Program-made: the position numbers and the translations under genes
NCBI GenBank assembly: GCA_046351555.1
Contig: JAXLYI010000011.1
Location: 1 to 64,000, forward strand
Length of the DNA: 64,000 bases
Source of the DNA: CAISKJ01 sp046351555
GTDB taxonomy: Bacteria > Myxococcota_A > Polyangia > Polyangiales > Ga0077539
Direction: 5' to 3'
The notes under the pieces: model-generated
The model's input: the letters and a program-made list of their open reading frames with translations, nothing else
The model's database searches: none
Told to the model about the DNA's origin: nothing
Shown here: one piece after another, positions 16,570-25,473 of the stretch
Layout of the letters: every line of letters starts with the position of its first letter
How positions within the stretch are numbered: position 1 is the first letter of the stretch

Positions 16570-19401
16570 CTACCGCGGCCGGGCCGCCGCGCGGATCGCC
16601 TCCAGCGCCCGCCGACGCGCCGGATCGCGCGCCTCGCGGAGGGCGCGGTCGTACTCCTCCGCGGCCTGCTCGCGCGCGCCGAGCGTGGCGAGGGCACCGG
16701 CCAGACGGACCCGCACCTCCGGCACCGACTCCCCGAGCGCCTCCGCGCGGGCGAGCGCGTCGCCGTAGCGGGTGAGGGCGCGCTGGCCGTCGCCGCGGCG
16801 CAGCGCGAGGTCGCCGAGGCGGACGAGGGCGCGGACGCGCTCGGCGGGCGGCGGGGCGAGCTCGAGGACGGCGGTGAGGTCGCTCTCGGCGGCGCCCGGG
16901 TCGCTTCGAACGCGCTCCGCGGCGCGCTCGAGGTAGAGGCGCGCCACCATCGCGCGCAGGCCGTCGTCGCGCGGGGCGAGGCCGACGGCGAGCTCTCCTT
17001 CGCGCAGGGCGCGGGCGCGGTCGCCCTCGCGCGCGGCGAGCACGAGCGAGCGGGCGTGGGCGACGGCCTCGCGGTGGGGTTCGCTCGCGTCGAGCAGGCG
17101 GAGCCACGTGGAGCCCGGCGAGGCGTCGACGCCGAGGCCGGCGAGCGGCAGGTCATCGACGCGCGCGAGCAGCGCGAACACGTCGGCGGTCGCGTCGCGG
17201 TAGAGCAGCGACGGGGCGACGAACTCGAGCGTGAGGTCGGACGCGCGGAGCACCGGGGCGCCGCCGGCCACCGCCGCGACGCCCGCCCGCCCGCCGAGGA
17301 AGCGCGCGAGGAGCGAGGCGTGGTCGGGCACGCCCGCGGCGAGGAGCATCCGGGCGAGGGTGGGGTCGTCGGCGCGGCGGAGGAAGGCGTCGAGGTCGAG
17401 CGGCGCGGTCCCCTTGAGCCCGACGAGGAGGTAGTCGGTGCCGGGCGTGAGCTCGACCAGCGTCGCGCGCGGGAAGACTGCGCGGAAGGTCGCGACGATC
17501 GACGCCACCGTCTCGACGCTCGTCCCGTAGGCGTGAAACCACGCGCCGAAGGCCCCTCCCTCGCGCAGCCGGTCGCGCGCGGCTTCGAACGACTCGCGGG
17601 TGAAGAGGTCGCTCATCCCGGCCACCCAGGGGTTCGACGGCTCGCTCACGATCGCGTCGTAGGTGCCCCGCGCGCCGCGGAGGTACTGCGCCGCGTCGAC
17701 CGCCACCACGCGGACGCGCGCGTCCTCGAGCGCCCGGTGGTTGGCCCGCGCGAAGGGCCCGCGCGCCGCCGCGACCACGTCGCCCAGGAGCTCCGCCGCC
17801 TCCACCCGCCGCACGCCGGGGACGGAGCGGGCGGCGTCGACCGTCATCCCGCTGCCGAGGCCCACCACGAGGACGTCGCGGGGGTCGCGCGCCATCGCCA
17901 CGGGGATCATCCCGACCAGCGTCTGCGTCGCCGCGTCGCCGAGGCTCGTCGCGTCGACCTTGCCGTTGATCTGGAGGAGAACGTTGCCCTCGTCGTCGCG
18001 CCGCACGGCCACGGTGGCCTCCGGGCCGTCGCGCCGTGACGCCACGCGCCCGAGCTCCACGTTGCGCGAACCCGCGTAGAGGAAGGGCCCGCCGAGCATC
18101 GCCGCCGGGTCGTCGGCCGCGCGCAGCCGGGCGCCCGAGAGCGCCACCGCCGCGAGCGCCACCGCCAACGCCCCCCGCGAGCGCGCGAGACCCGCCGCGA
18201 CGCCGACGAGTGCTGCCACGGTGAGGCCCGCGCCCGCGACCCCGAGCGCCGGCATCGCGACGAACGTAGCGAGCGCCGCGCCCGCGACGTTGCCCGCGCC
18301 CGAGGCCGCGAGCGCGCGCCCGTTGGCCGACGCCCCGTCGCCGCCGAGCGAGCGGGCCGCGAGCGCGAGGCCCGCGCCGACGAAGCCCGCCACCGGCAGC
18401 GCGGCGAGCGCGCACCACCCGTAGGCCGTGGCCCACAGCGTGATCTGCCCCGGCGCCCCGTCGGCGAGCGCGCGCTCGGCCGCCCCGGGGAGCGCGCGCA
18501 GGAGCCACACGCCCGCGGCGGCGGAGAGGGCCGCGGCGAGCGAGACGGCGCCGAGCGCGCGGCGGGCGTCGGCCGCGGTCGCGCGCGACACGAACCCCAG
18601 ACACGCGAGCTCGCCGGCCGCCAGCGCGGTGACGTGCCCCGCGAGCGCGGCCGCGAAGGTGAACGCGCTCGGCCCGAAGGCGAGCGCCCCGGCGCGGGCC
18701 ACCAGCACCTGCCACGCGGTCGACGCCGCCCCGAGCAGGAGCAACGTCGCGAGCACCGGCCGCGGCGCGTCGCCCGGCGGTGCAGGGGCCTCGCGCGAAA
18801 CGTCTTCGAAGCGCGACGACGCGAACGCCAGCACGGCCAGGAGCGCGCCGGCGGCGAGGAGCGTGCGAGAGACGCCGAGCGACGGGCCGAGCGCGAAGGT
18901 GGTGGCGAGCGCCGCGGCGGCCGCGCCGAGGGAGCTCAGCCCGCCCGCGAAGGCCGTCCCCGCCCCGCCCCCACGCCGGAGGAGCGCGACCGCGGCGGGG
19001 AAGACGGCCCCCGCGAGGAAGCCCGGCGCGCCCGCGAAAGCCACCGCGAGGATGAAGCGCGCGACGTCCCCGGCAGGCGGCGGGAGCGCGACGAGGGCGC
19101 GCGCGAGGGGCGCTGCGAACACACCAGGGACGAGCGCGCCGAGCGCGGACACGAGCGCGAGGCCGGCGTGCGCGGCGACGAGCACCGCGCGCGGGGAGAA
19201 GCGCCGCGCGCGGCCCGACCAGTACGCGCCCGCGCCGAGGAAGCCGAGGACGCCGACGAGGGTGCCGGTCTGCGCGGCGGCGGTGGAGCCGAGGAGGGGG
19301 CGGAGCGCGCGGGCGCCGAGGGCCTCGCCGGCGAGCGTGGCGCCGCCCGAGAGGGCGAGGAGGAGCCCGACGGCCGGGGCGCTGGGGCGGATGCGGGTCA
19401 C
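16570..19401 (-). CDS. Membrane-bound spermidine-synthase-like protein with TPR tail
   Basis: A 943-residue three-part protein. Residues 1-420 are a polytopic membrane domain of about a dozen helices with MFS-like spacing (GLLLALSGGATLAGEALGAR at the start). Residues about 430-700 are a spermidine synthase/methyltransferase Rossmann domain: DVLVVGLGSGMTVDAAR is the SAM-type glycine motif, VEAAELLGDVV the acidic end of strand 2, and YDAIVSEPSNPWVAG the catalytic-loop region. The rest (about 730-943) is TPR-like helices (ALVRLGDLALRRGDGQRAL). Such fused membrane polyamine-synthase-like proteins are known in myxobacteria but have unproven substrates. Starts with GTG. Confidence 0.85.
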   Translation of the reverse strand: MTRIRPSAPAVGLLLALSGGATLAGEALGARALRPLLGSTAAAQTGTLVGVLGFLGAGAYWSGRARRFSPRAVLVAAHAGLALVSALGALVPGVFAAPLARALVALPPPAGDVARFILAVAFAGAPGFLAGAVFPAAVALLRRGGGAGTAFAGGLSSLGAAAAALATTFALGPSLGVSRTLLAAGALLAVLAFASSRFEDVSREAPAPPGDAPRPVLATLLLLGAASTAWQVLVARAGALAFGPSAFTFAAALAGHVTALAAGELACLGFVSRATAADARRALGAVSLAAALSAAAGVWLLRALPGAAERALADGAPGQITLWATAYGWCALAALPVAGFVGAGLALAARSLGGDGASANGRALAASGAGNVAGAALATFVAMPALGVAGAGLTVAALVGVAAGLARSRGALAVALAAVALSGARLRAADDPAAMLGGPFLYAGSRNVELGRVASRRDGPEATVAVRRDDEGNVLLQINGKVDATSLGDAATQTLVGMIPVAMARDPRDVLVVGLGSGMTVDAARSVPGVRRVEAAELLGDVVAAARGPFARANHRALEDARVRVVAVDAAQYLRGARGTYDAIVSEPSNPWVAGMSDLFTRESFEAARDRLREGGAFGAWFHAYGTSVETVASIVATFRAVFPRATLVELTPGTDYLLVGLKGTAPLDLDAFLRRADDPTLARMLLAAGVPDHASLLARFLGGRAGVAAVAGGAPVLRASDLTLEFVAPSLLYRDATADVFALLARVDDLPLAGLGVDASPGSTWLRLLDASEPHREAVAHARSLVLAAREGDRARALREGELAVGLAPRDDGLRAMVARLYLERAAERVRSDPGAAESDLTAVLELAPPPAERVRALVRLGDLALRRGDGQRALTRYGDALARAEALGESVPEVRVRLAGALATLGAREQAAEEYDRALREARDPARRRALEAIRAAARPR

Positions 19402-19429
19402 GGTGCGGCGGGCGAGAACGCGCGCGGGC

Positions 19430-19948
19430 CTACGGGCGCTTCCAGGGCGGCGCGGGGGGCGTGCGGAGGGCGTCGATCACGGCCTCGACCTGCGGGGCGA
19501 CGCGCTCGCGCGAGGCGGCGTCGAGGCGCGACATCCGGGAGAGCTGGGCGAGGGCCACAAGGAGCGCGCGCTGGCGCCGGGCCTCCGTCACCGCATGGGC
19601 CACGACCCACGCGAGCGTCACCGCGATCGCGCCCCCGAGCGCCACCACCAGCAGCGTCGGGAGCACCGCGTCGAACACCACCCGCAGCCCGAAGAGCGCC
19701 GCGAGGAGCAGGGCCACCGCGCGGGCCGCCGTCCGCCACGCGCCCTCCTGCGAGGCGCCGTCCACCGCGCGCTGCGTGAGGTCGGCCAGCACCTCCCCGG
19801 CCCCGCGGTCGACCGGGATCGAGCGCGGGCCCGTCGACTCCGTCGCGACCACCGTCACTGGCAGGGCGGGGAGTTCCGGGAGCGAAACGCCCGTGGGGAG
19901 CACGGTCGACGCGGTCGACGGCGGGGGGGCGTCAGGGGCGGGGTCCAC
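19430..19948 (-). CDS. Small membrane protein, unknown function
   Basis: A 172-residue protein with a Pro-rich N-terminus (SLPELPALPVTVVATEST), then two adjacent hydrophobic helices (ARAVALLLAALFGLRVVFDA and LPTLLVVALGGAIAVTLAWV) at about residues 90-130, followed by a charged helix (EARRQRALLVALAQLSRMS) and a short tail. The start is uncertain: GTG at VDPAPDAP is the only plausible initiator close to the 5' end. It lies just upstream of the spermidine-synthase-like gene (28 nt) and likely shares its transcript. No family recognised. Confidence 0.6.
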   Translation of the reverse strand: MDPAPDAPPPSTASTVLPTGVSLPELPALPVTVVATESTGPRSIPVDRGAGEVLADLTQRAVDGASQEGAWRTAARAVALLLAALFGLRVVFDAVLPTLLVVALGGAIAVTLAWVVAHAVTEARRQRALLVALAQLSRMSRLDAASRERVAPQVEAVIDALRTPPAPPWKRP

Positions 19949-20134
19949 GGCCGGTACGCTACCCCAGCGCCCGCCGCGCCCCCAAGGCCCTCGTGAAATG
20001 CGTGCACCGCCTGCACCAGGTGCGATGCGCGCGGTGCGCTGAGCAGGGCCCGGCGGTGGGCGAAGCGCGCGGAAAGGGCGCGTCGCGTGCGCGGCCCGGC
20101 GGTTGCTCCACACTCCCGCACAGGAGACGTCCCC

Positions 20135-20545
20135 ATGTCGAAGCCCATCCCGCCGATTTCCAAGTACATGACCACGACGCCGCACACGATCGGGGTCGAC
20201 CAGACGCTGGCGACGGCGCACCGGCTGATGCGCGAGCACCACTTCCGCCACCTGCCCGTCCTCCAGGGTGGGCGCCTCGTCGGGATGGTGACCGAGCGCG
20301 ACCTGGCGCTGATCGAGACGCTGAAGGACGTCGACCCCACCAAGGTGACGGTGGAAGACGCCATGACGCCGGCGCCCTACACGGTGGCCCCCAACGCCGT
20401 GCTCGACGAGGTGGTGGCGACGATGGCCGAGCACCGCTACGGCTCCGCGGTGGTGGTCGACAACAACCACGTGGTCGGGGTGTTCACCACGGTCGACGCG
20501 ATGGTGGCCTTCGCCGACCTGCTCCACAGCCGCCTCGCCAAGTAG
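20135..20545 (+). CDS. Tandem CBS-domain protein
   Basis: A 136-residue protein made of two CBS modules and nothing else. The first runs from ISKYMTTTPHTIGVDQTL to RLVGMVTERDLALI, the second from VEDAMTPAPYTVAPNA to HVVGVFTTVDAMVAF. Such Bateman pairs bind adenosine nucleotides and regulate partners or signal energy state. ATG chosen because AGGAG lies 9 nt upstream; an in-frame ATG 16 codons earlier has no ribosome site. The gene is monocistronic; the 186-nt gap to the divergent small membrane protein gene must hold its promoter, but I see no convincing hexamer pair. Confidence 0.85.
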   Translation: MSKPIPPISKYMTTTPHTIGVDQTLATAHRLMREHHFRHLPVLQGGRLVGMVTERDLALIETLKDVDPTKVTVEDAMTPAPYTVAPNAVLDEVVATMAEHRYGSAVVVDNNHVVGVFTTVDAMVAFADLLHSRLAK

Positions 20546-20585
20546 CTCCGCGCGTTGCGGCTCCCCGGCGCGCCCCGTTGGTGCG

Positions 20586-22196
20586 ATGCTCGGGGCCGCC
20601 GCTGTGAGACCCCGCACCTCCCTCACCCTCCTCGCCCTCGCCGCCCTCGCCGGGCCCGGCGTCGCGCGCGCCAACGGCCGCTTCCCCGCGTCGGGCTACG
20701 TCGTCGTGGGCCCCGGCCCCGCGAGCTCGGTCATCGCGCTCCGCACCACCTTCGGCCTCGTCACGAGCTACGACGCCGGGCGGCACTGGGGCTGGACGTG
20801 CGAAGAAGCCTTCCGCGGCGCCAACGGCTACGACCCGTCGCTGGCCGTGGGCTTCGACGGGGCGGTGGTGGCCACCGTGCCGATGGGCATCTCGATCGCG
20901 CCCGCCGCGTCGGGCGGCTGCGCGTGGTCGGGGGCGCGGGGGGCGCCGGTTCGTGGCGTGGTCGACATCGCGGTCGACGCGAGCGGGCGCGTGATGTTCA
21001 GCGCCACCGGGCCCACCGGGACGGACGACACGATCTACCGCTCCACCGACGGCGGCGCGACCTGGGAGGCGCGGGCGATGCTGCCGGGGCTCTTTACCGA
21101 GACCGTCGAGGTGGCGCCGTCCGACCCGTCGCGGGTGTACGTCTCGGGCTTCCTGCGCGGCGGCATCCCGGTGCTCTACCGCTCGGACGACGGCGGCGGG
21201 AGCGTGCGCGAGGTGACCCGGGATTTCGGCCGCGGGGGCAGCGCGTTCATCTCGGGCGTCGACCCGACCAACCCCGACGTGGTGTACGTCCGCTCGGCGG
21301 TGGGCTTCGGCACCATCCTGCTGCGCTCCACCGACGGCGGCGCCACGCTCCGCGAGATCGGGAGCACCGCGGACATCATGGCCGGCTTCGCCCTGAGCGA
21401 CGACGGGACCACCGTCTGGATGGGCAGCAGCAACCGCCGCGAGGGCATCCTCCGCTCGGTGCGGGGAGGCGCCTTCCGCCGCGTCGCCGCCACCGTCACC
21501 ACCCGCTGCCTGCGCTACCACGCGGGCATTCTGTACGTGTGCGCCGACGAGGCCGAGGACGGCTTCCTCCTCGGGTCGTCCGGCGACGAGGGCGAGCACG
21601 TCGACCCGCTCCTCTCCGGGCGCTCGCTCCTCGGCGTCTCCGACCGCTGCGACCGGAGCTCCCCCGTCAGCACCACCTGCAACGACCTCTGGCCCCCCGT
21701 GCGGATGACGCTCGCCGCCGTCGACGCGGGCGCCATCCCGACGCCCGTCTTCCACGACGCCGCCGCGGTGGTCGACGCGGCCGCCGACGCGCCCGCCACC
21801 GACGTCGCCCTCGACGCGCCGGCGGATGTTCCAGGGGACGCGGCCGCGGAGGCGGGGGCGGACGTCACGGGCGAGGTGACGGAAGGCCCCGACGCCGCGC
21901 CCGATGCGGCGCCCGATGTGTCGCCCGATGTGACGCCCGACGCGGCGCCCGACGTCGCGCCCGACGTCGCCGCCCCGCCGGACGTCGCCCTCGACGCGCC
22001 CGACGCCATGGACGCCGCCGCCGACGCCGCCGCCCCGCCCGACGTCGCCGCCGACGCGCGCACCCTGCCGCCGCCGCCTTCGCGCGACTGCGCATGCCGT
22101 GGGGCGCCCGCGGACGCCTCGCCCGCCCCGGGCCTCGCCGCGCTCGCCGCCCTCGGGCTCCTCGCGCGCCGTCGCCGCGGGCGGGCGCGGGGCTGA
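20586..22196 (+). CDS. Secreted BNR/Asp-box protein with MYXO-CTERM-like tail
   Basis: A 536-residue exported protein. Signal peptide residues about 1-30 (LTLLALAALAGPGVARA). The middle contains at least three Asp-box/BNR turns (YRSTDGGATWEAR, YRSDDGGGSVREV, LRSTDGGATLREI), the hallmark of sialidase/sortilin-like beta-propellers. From about residue 380 follows a long Asp/Ala/Pro linker (DAAPDAAPDVSPDVTPDAAP). The end has the architecture of a MYXO-CTERM sorting signal: a cysteine pair (DCACRG), a hydrophobic helix (GLAALAALGLLA) and an arginine cluster (RRRRGRARG). Surface anchoring with processing at the Cys is expected from studies of that signal. Substrate unknown. Confidence 0.8.
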   Translation: MLGAAAVRPRTSLTLLALAALAGPGVARANGRFPASGYVVVGPGPASSVIALRTTFGLVTSYDAGRHWGWTCEEAFRGANGYDPSLAVGFDGAVVATVPMGISIAPAASGGCAWSGARGAPVRGVVDIAVDASGRVMFSATGPTGTDDTIYRSTDGGATWEARAMLPGLFTETVEVAPSDPSRVYVSGFLRGGIPVLYRSDDGGGSVREVTRDFGRGGSAFISGVDPTNPDVVYVRSAVGFGTILLRSTDGGATLREIGSTADIMAGFALSDDGTTVWMGSSNRREGILRSVRGGAFRRVAATVTTRCLRYHAGILYVCADEAEDGFLLGSSGDEGEHVDPLLSGRSLLGVSDRCDRSSPVSTTCNDLWPPVRMTLAAVDAGAIPTPVFHDAAAVVDAAADAPATDVALDAPADVPGDAAAEAGADVTGEVTEGPDAAPDAAPDVSPDVTPDAAPDVAPDVAAPPDVALDAPDAMDAAADAAAPPDVAADARTLPPPPSRDCACRGAPADASPAPGLAALAALGLLARRRRGRARG

Positions 22197-22240
22197 ATCC
22201 CTGTAGTGATCCGCGCCCCGTTGCAGTAACAATCGCGGGC

Positions 22241-23437
22241 ATGCGTTGGCTCGCCCCAGCAGTGTTCGCGTGCGCCGTCGCCCTCCCCTCGGTCGCCGCC
22301 GCGCAGAGTTCGACCCCGCCCGCGGCGGCAGCCGGCTCGCTCGGCGGGATGGCCGTGGTGGGCCTCCGCACGCCCGACGGGGACGTCGACATCGCCGACG
22401 CGCTCTCCGGGGCGCTGCGCGACGCGGCGCGGGCGCGGGGCTACGACGTGCCCGCGAGCACGCCGTCGTTCGACCAGGAGTTCGCGATGGTGGGCTGCGC
22501 GACGACGAGCCCCGAGTGCCTGTCGCTCATCGCGGCCGACATCCACGCGCAGAAGTACCTCTACGGCACGCTCCTCCGCGTGGGCCGCGGCCGCGACGCG
22601 CCGATGAGCATCGAGGTGAGCCTCTGGGACGAGGTCACCCACCGCGAGGTGCACCGCGAGGCCGCGACCCTCACCCGCGCGCAGATGGCCGCCTCGCCCG
22701 ACTTCGTCCGCGACCTCGCCCGCCGCATGATCGACGCCCTCGCCACGCGCGACGCGTCCGCCCAGGCTGAGCGCGAGCGGCTCCTGCAGGCCGAGGCCGC
22801 GCTCCGGGCCCGCGAGGCCGGCGCGCAGGGCGGCGCATCGCAGGGCGGCGCATCGCAAGGTGGCTCGTCGCAAGGCGGCTCTTCGCAGGGCGGCGCATCG
22901 CAAGGCGGCTCGTCGCAGGGCGGCTCGTCGCAAGGCACGACCCCCGCGGGCAACGCGCACCTGCTCCGGTGGGTGGGCTTCGGGCTCCTCGGCGTCGGCG
23001 TCGTCGCGGGCGGCATCGGCGTGTGGCAGTGGGCCAGCACCTCGGGCTACGGCGACGACTCGCTCAACGGGACGGGCGACTACGGCGGCGCGTGGGCGCG
23101 CTACGACAACCGGATCAACCCGGCCAACGCGGCGGGCGTCCGCATGCTGAGCGAAAACGCCGTGTGCGACCGGGCCCGCGCCGACATGGCCAACGACGCC
23201 GACGCGCGCGGCGCCGCGAACCTCTGCGACGCGCACGGGTCGGCGCAGACCCTGGCGATCGCGTTCGGCGTCGGCGGCCTGGTGCTCGCGGGCGTCGGGG
23301 CCGCGCTGGTGATCGTCGACGGCATGGGCTCGGGCGCGCGCAGCGAGGGCCGCCCGCAGCCGGCCCAGGCGAGGCTTCGGGTGTCGCCCGTGCTCGCGCC
23401 GGGCCTCGGCGGCGTCAACGTCGGGATGACGTTCTGA
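22241..23437 (+). CDS. Exported membrane protein with TolB/CsgG-like N-domain and pentapeptide linker
   Basis: A 398-residue protein. Signal peptide to about residue 22 (ALPSVAAAQS). Residues 30-170 look like the nucleotide-sugar-like fold found in TolB-N/CsgG-type envelope proteins (MAVVGLRTPDGDVDIADALS, IHAQKYLYGTLLRVG, VSLWDEVTHREVHREAA). A helical stretch leads to a seven-fold QGG(A/S)S repeat, then two hydrophobic helices (LLRWVGFGLLGVGVVAGGIG and LAIAFGVGGLVLAGVGAALV). The architecture (periplasmic sensor-like domain, flexible linker, two helices) recurs in myxobacterial proteins of unknown role. Sits 44 nt after the BNR gene and may be co-transcribed with it. Confidence 0.7.
   Translation: MRWLAPAVFACAVALPSVAAAQSSTPPAAAAGSLGGMAVVGLRTPDGDVDIADALSGALRDAARARGYDVPASTPSFDQEFAMVGCATTSPECLSLIAADIHAQKYLYGTLLRVGRGRDAPMSIEVSLWDEVTHREVHREAATLTRAQMAASPDFVRDLARRMIDALATRDASAQAERERLLQAEAALRAREAGAQGGASQGGASQGGSSQGGSSQGGASQGGSSQGGSSQGTTPAGNAHLLRWVGFGLLGVGVVAGGIGVWQWASTSGYGDDSLNGTGDYGGAWARYDNRINPANAAGVRMLSENAVCDRARADMANDADARGAANLCDAHGSAQTLAIAFGVGGLVLAGVGAALVIVDGMGSGARSEGRPQPAQARLRVSPVLAPGLGGVNVGMTF
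22826..22930 (+). repeat. Seven 15-bp tandem repeats encoding QGG(A/S)S
   Basis: Seven in-frame copies of a 15-nt unit (consensus CArGGCGGCkCrTCG) start at residue 196 of the membrane protein. Units differ mostly at the third and fourth codons (GCA or TCG/TCT), giving QGGAS or QGGSS. The repeat forms a flexible hydrophilic spacer between the periplasmic-type domain and the first membrane helix. Because the unit is 15 nt, gain or loss of copies keeps frame, so length variation between strains is likely. Confidence 0.9.
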
Positions 23438-23446
23438 CCGACGCGC

Positions 23447-23698
23447 TCAGCGCCGCATGCGGCCGATCGCGGCGCGGTAGGCCCCCGTCTCGCTGAGCCA
23501 TGGCTTTCGCTGCTTCTCGAACGCGACGAGGCGCTCGGCCACCTCGGCGCGCCCCATGTTCATCCGGATGAGCTGCGCGCGGAGCGAGGCGAGGCGCGCC
23601 TCGGGCGACTGCTCCCGCGCCCCGTAGGCCCGCCGCCACAGGAACACCGTCACCGCCACCACGACGACGAAGCCCAGGAGCGGCGAGTACCCGAACAC
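23447..23698 (-). CDS. Small single-span membrane protein
   Basis: An 83-residue protein with GTG start. One N-terminal membrane helix (LLGFVVVVAVTVFLWRRAYG, residues about 7-26) is followed by a basic cytoplasmic helix region (EARLASLRAQLIRMN, AERLVAFEKQRKPW). No family recognised. The start is 1 nt after the stop of the quinone oxidoreductase gene, so the two form an operon. Confidence 0.65.
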   Translation of the reverse strand: MFGYSPLLGFVVVVAVTVFLWRRAYGAREQSPEARLASLRAQLIRMNMGRAEVAERLVAFEKQRKPWLSETGAYRAAIGRMRR

Positions 23699-23699
23699 G

Positions 23700-24656
23700 T
23701 CAGGCCCCCGCGAGGTCGACCACGATCTTGCCGCGCGCCCGGCCCGCGATGCTCTTGCGGTGCGCGTCGCCGAGGCGCGCGAGGGGGAAGACCTCGTCGA
23801 TCACCACCCGGAGCTTCTTCTCCGTCCACAGCCGGCCGATGTGGCGCAGGTCGTCGCCGACGGGCTTCACCATCACCCCGCGCACGCGGCGCTTGCCGAT
23901 GAGCGTGTAGCCGACCTGCCGCAGGATCACCCCCGCGTCGGGCAGCGTGCTCGCGTAGACGCCGCCGGGCTTCAGCCACGGCGTGAAGCGCCCGGCGCTC
24001 TCGCCCCCGACGCAGTCGAGGATCACGTCGAAGTCCCCGCCCTCGTTGTAGGTGGTGGTCTTCGCGTAGTCGACCACCGCGTCGGCGCCGAGGCCCGCGA
24101 CCAGCTCCGCGTTGCGGCCCGAGCACACGCCCGTGACGTGCGCCCCGGCGGCCTTCGCGAGCTGGACGCCGAAGTGCCCGACGCCGCCCGACGCGCCCAC
24201 CACCAGCACACGCTTGCCCGCGGCCCCCTCGGTCGGCAGCCGCGCCTCGTCGCGCAGCCCCTGGAAGGCCGTCAGCGCCGCCAGCGGGATCGCCGCCGCC
24301 TCGTGGTCGCTCATACCCTCCGGGATCGTCGCCAGCGCCTCGGGCGGGCACGGGACACGCTCGGCCGACGCGCCGCCCGCGCGGCCCGGGATGCGCGCGA
24401 ACACCCTTTCTCCCTCGCGGAAGGGCCCCGCCGCCTTGCGCACCACACCCGCGATGTCGTGGCCGGGGATGTACGGGAGGGGCGGGCGCATGAGGCTCAT
24501 CGGGAAGCCGCCCGACACGATCTTCCAGTCGATCGGGTTGACGCTGCTCGCCTTCACGTCGACGAGCACCTCGCCGGGCGCGGGCGTCGGCTCGGGGCGC
24601 TCGGCGAGCTCGACGTGCTCCGGGCCCCCGTAGGCGCGGTATTGGGCCACCTTCAT
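23700..24656 (-). CDS. NADP-dependent quinone oxidoreductase (zinc-free MDR family)
   Basis: A 318-residue medium-chain dehydrogenase/reductase. The N-terminal GroES-like part includes VDVKASSVNPIDWKIVSG and PYIPGHDIAGVV, typical of the quinone oxidoreductase/QOR branch; the structural and catalytic zinc cysteines of alcohol dehydrogenases are absent. The Rossmann domain starts at VLVVGASGGVGHFGVQLAKA (about residues 157-176), with GADAVVDY and FDVILDCVGGE following. It should reduce quinones or other enones with NADPH in the cytosol, protecting against electrophilic stress; substrate not determinable. First gene of a two-gene operon, divergent from yebC. Confidence 0.88.
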   Translation of the reverse strand: MKVAQYRAYGGPEHVELAERPEPTPAPGEVLVDVKASSVNPIDWKIVSGGFPMSLMRPPLPYIPGHDIAGVVRKAAGPFREGERVFARIPGRAGGASAERVPCPPEALATIPEGMSDHEAAAIPLAALTAFQGLRDEARLPTEGAAGKRVLVVGASGGVGHFGVQLAKAAGAHVTGVCSGRNAELVAGLGADAVVDYAKTTTYNEGGDFDVILDCVGGESAGRFTPWLKPGGVYASTLPDAGVILRQVGYTLIGKRRVRGVMVKPVGDDLRHIGRLWTEKKLRVVIDEVFPLARLGDAHRKSIAGRARGKIVVDLAGA

Positions 24657-24738
24657 GGGGCGAGTGCTTCACACACCGCGCAGCGCCCCGCAAGCCCCTT
24701 CCCGCGGCGCGGCGGGCGGTGGTATGCGCCCGGGCGCC

Positions 24739-25440
24739 ATGGGAGCACAGTGGAAGCAGAAGGGCCGTGAGGCCGCGGCCAACGCCAAGGGCCGCGTGAT
24801 GACGCGCCTCACCCGGGAGATCATGATCGCCGCGCGCGACGGCGCCGACCCGTCGATGAACCCGCGGCTGCGGATGGCCGTCGAGGCCGCGCGCAAGGCG
24901 TCGATGACGCGCGACACGATGGAGCGGGCGATCAAGAAGGGCGCCGGGCTGCTCGACGAGGCCGTGGTCTACGACACGGTGACGTACGAGGGCTTCACGC
25001 CCCACCAGGTGCCCGTCATCGTCGAGTGCCTCACCGAGAACCGCAACCGCACCTCGGCCAACATCAAGGCGATCTTCCGCAAGGGGCAGATGGCCACGTC
25101 GGGCGCGGTGTCGTGGGATTTCGCGCGCCTCGGCGCGGTGGAGGCCGCGGCGCCCAACGCGAGCGTCGACCCCGAGGAGGAGGCGATCGAGGCCGGCGCG
25201 CAGGAGGTGGAGGCGGGCGAGGAGGGGGCGACGGTGTTCTACACGAAGCCCGACGACCTCGACGCGGTGGCGAAGGCGCTGGCCGAGCGCAAGTGGGCGG
25301 TCTCCTCCGCGCGGCTCATCTGGCGCGCGAAGAACCCCGTCGCCGTCGACGACGAGGCGAAGCGCGCCGAGGTGGAGGCCTTCCTCGAGGCGCTCGACAG
25401 CGACGACGACGTCCAGCGGCTCTACGTCGGCCTCGCCTGA
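24739..25440 (+). CDS. yebC: YebC/PmpR-family protein
   Basis: A 233-residue protein of the YebC/TACO1 family. The start MGAQWKQKGREAAANAKGRV is a variant of the usual M.GHSKW..I...K..., followed by RLTREIMIAARDGADPSMNPRLR, DTMERAIKKGAG and YEGFTPHQVPVIVECLTENRNRT, the most conserved family block. YebC proteins were first described as transcription regulators and more recently as factors that help ribosomes through proline-rich stretches. The usual GHSKW is altered to GAQWK here, as in the shorter YeeN-type branch. Followed by an inverted repeat before katG. Confidence 0.9.
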   Translation: MGAQWKQKGREAAANAKGRVMTRLTREIMIAARDGADPSMNPRLRMAVEAARKASMTRDTMERAIKKGAGLLDEAVVYDTVTYEGFTPHQVPVIVECLTENRNRTSANIKAIFRKGQMATSGAVSWDFARLGAVEAAAPNASVDPEEEAIEAGAQEVEAGEEGATVFYTKPDDLDAVAKALAERKWAVSSARLIWRAKNPVAVDDEAKRAEVEAFLEALDSDDDVQRLYVGLA

Positions 25441-25473
25441 CGCGGCGACCCGGGAATCTCACCCCGCTTCGAC

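Noticed and set aside
14212..18039. A 1275-codon open frame on the plus strand
   Set aside because: It lies antisense to three genes with clear signal peptides or domains. Its translation is Arg/Ala/Gly/Val-rich without motifs, as expected for a shadow frame in GC-rich DNA.
20484..22232. A 582-codon open frame antisense to the BNR protein
   Set aside because: Low-complexity translation reflecting the complement of the Asp/Ala/Pro linker; the plus-strand gene has signal peptide, Asp boxes and sorting tail.
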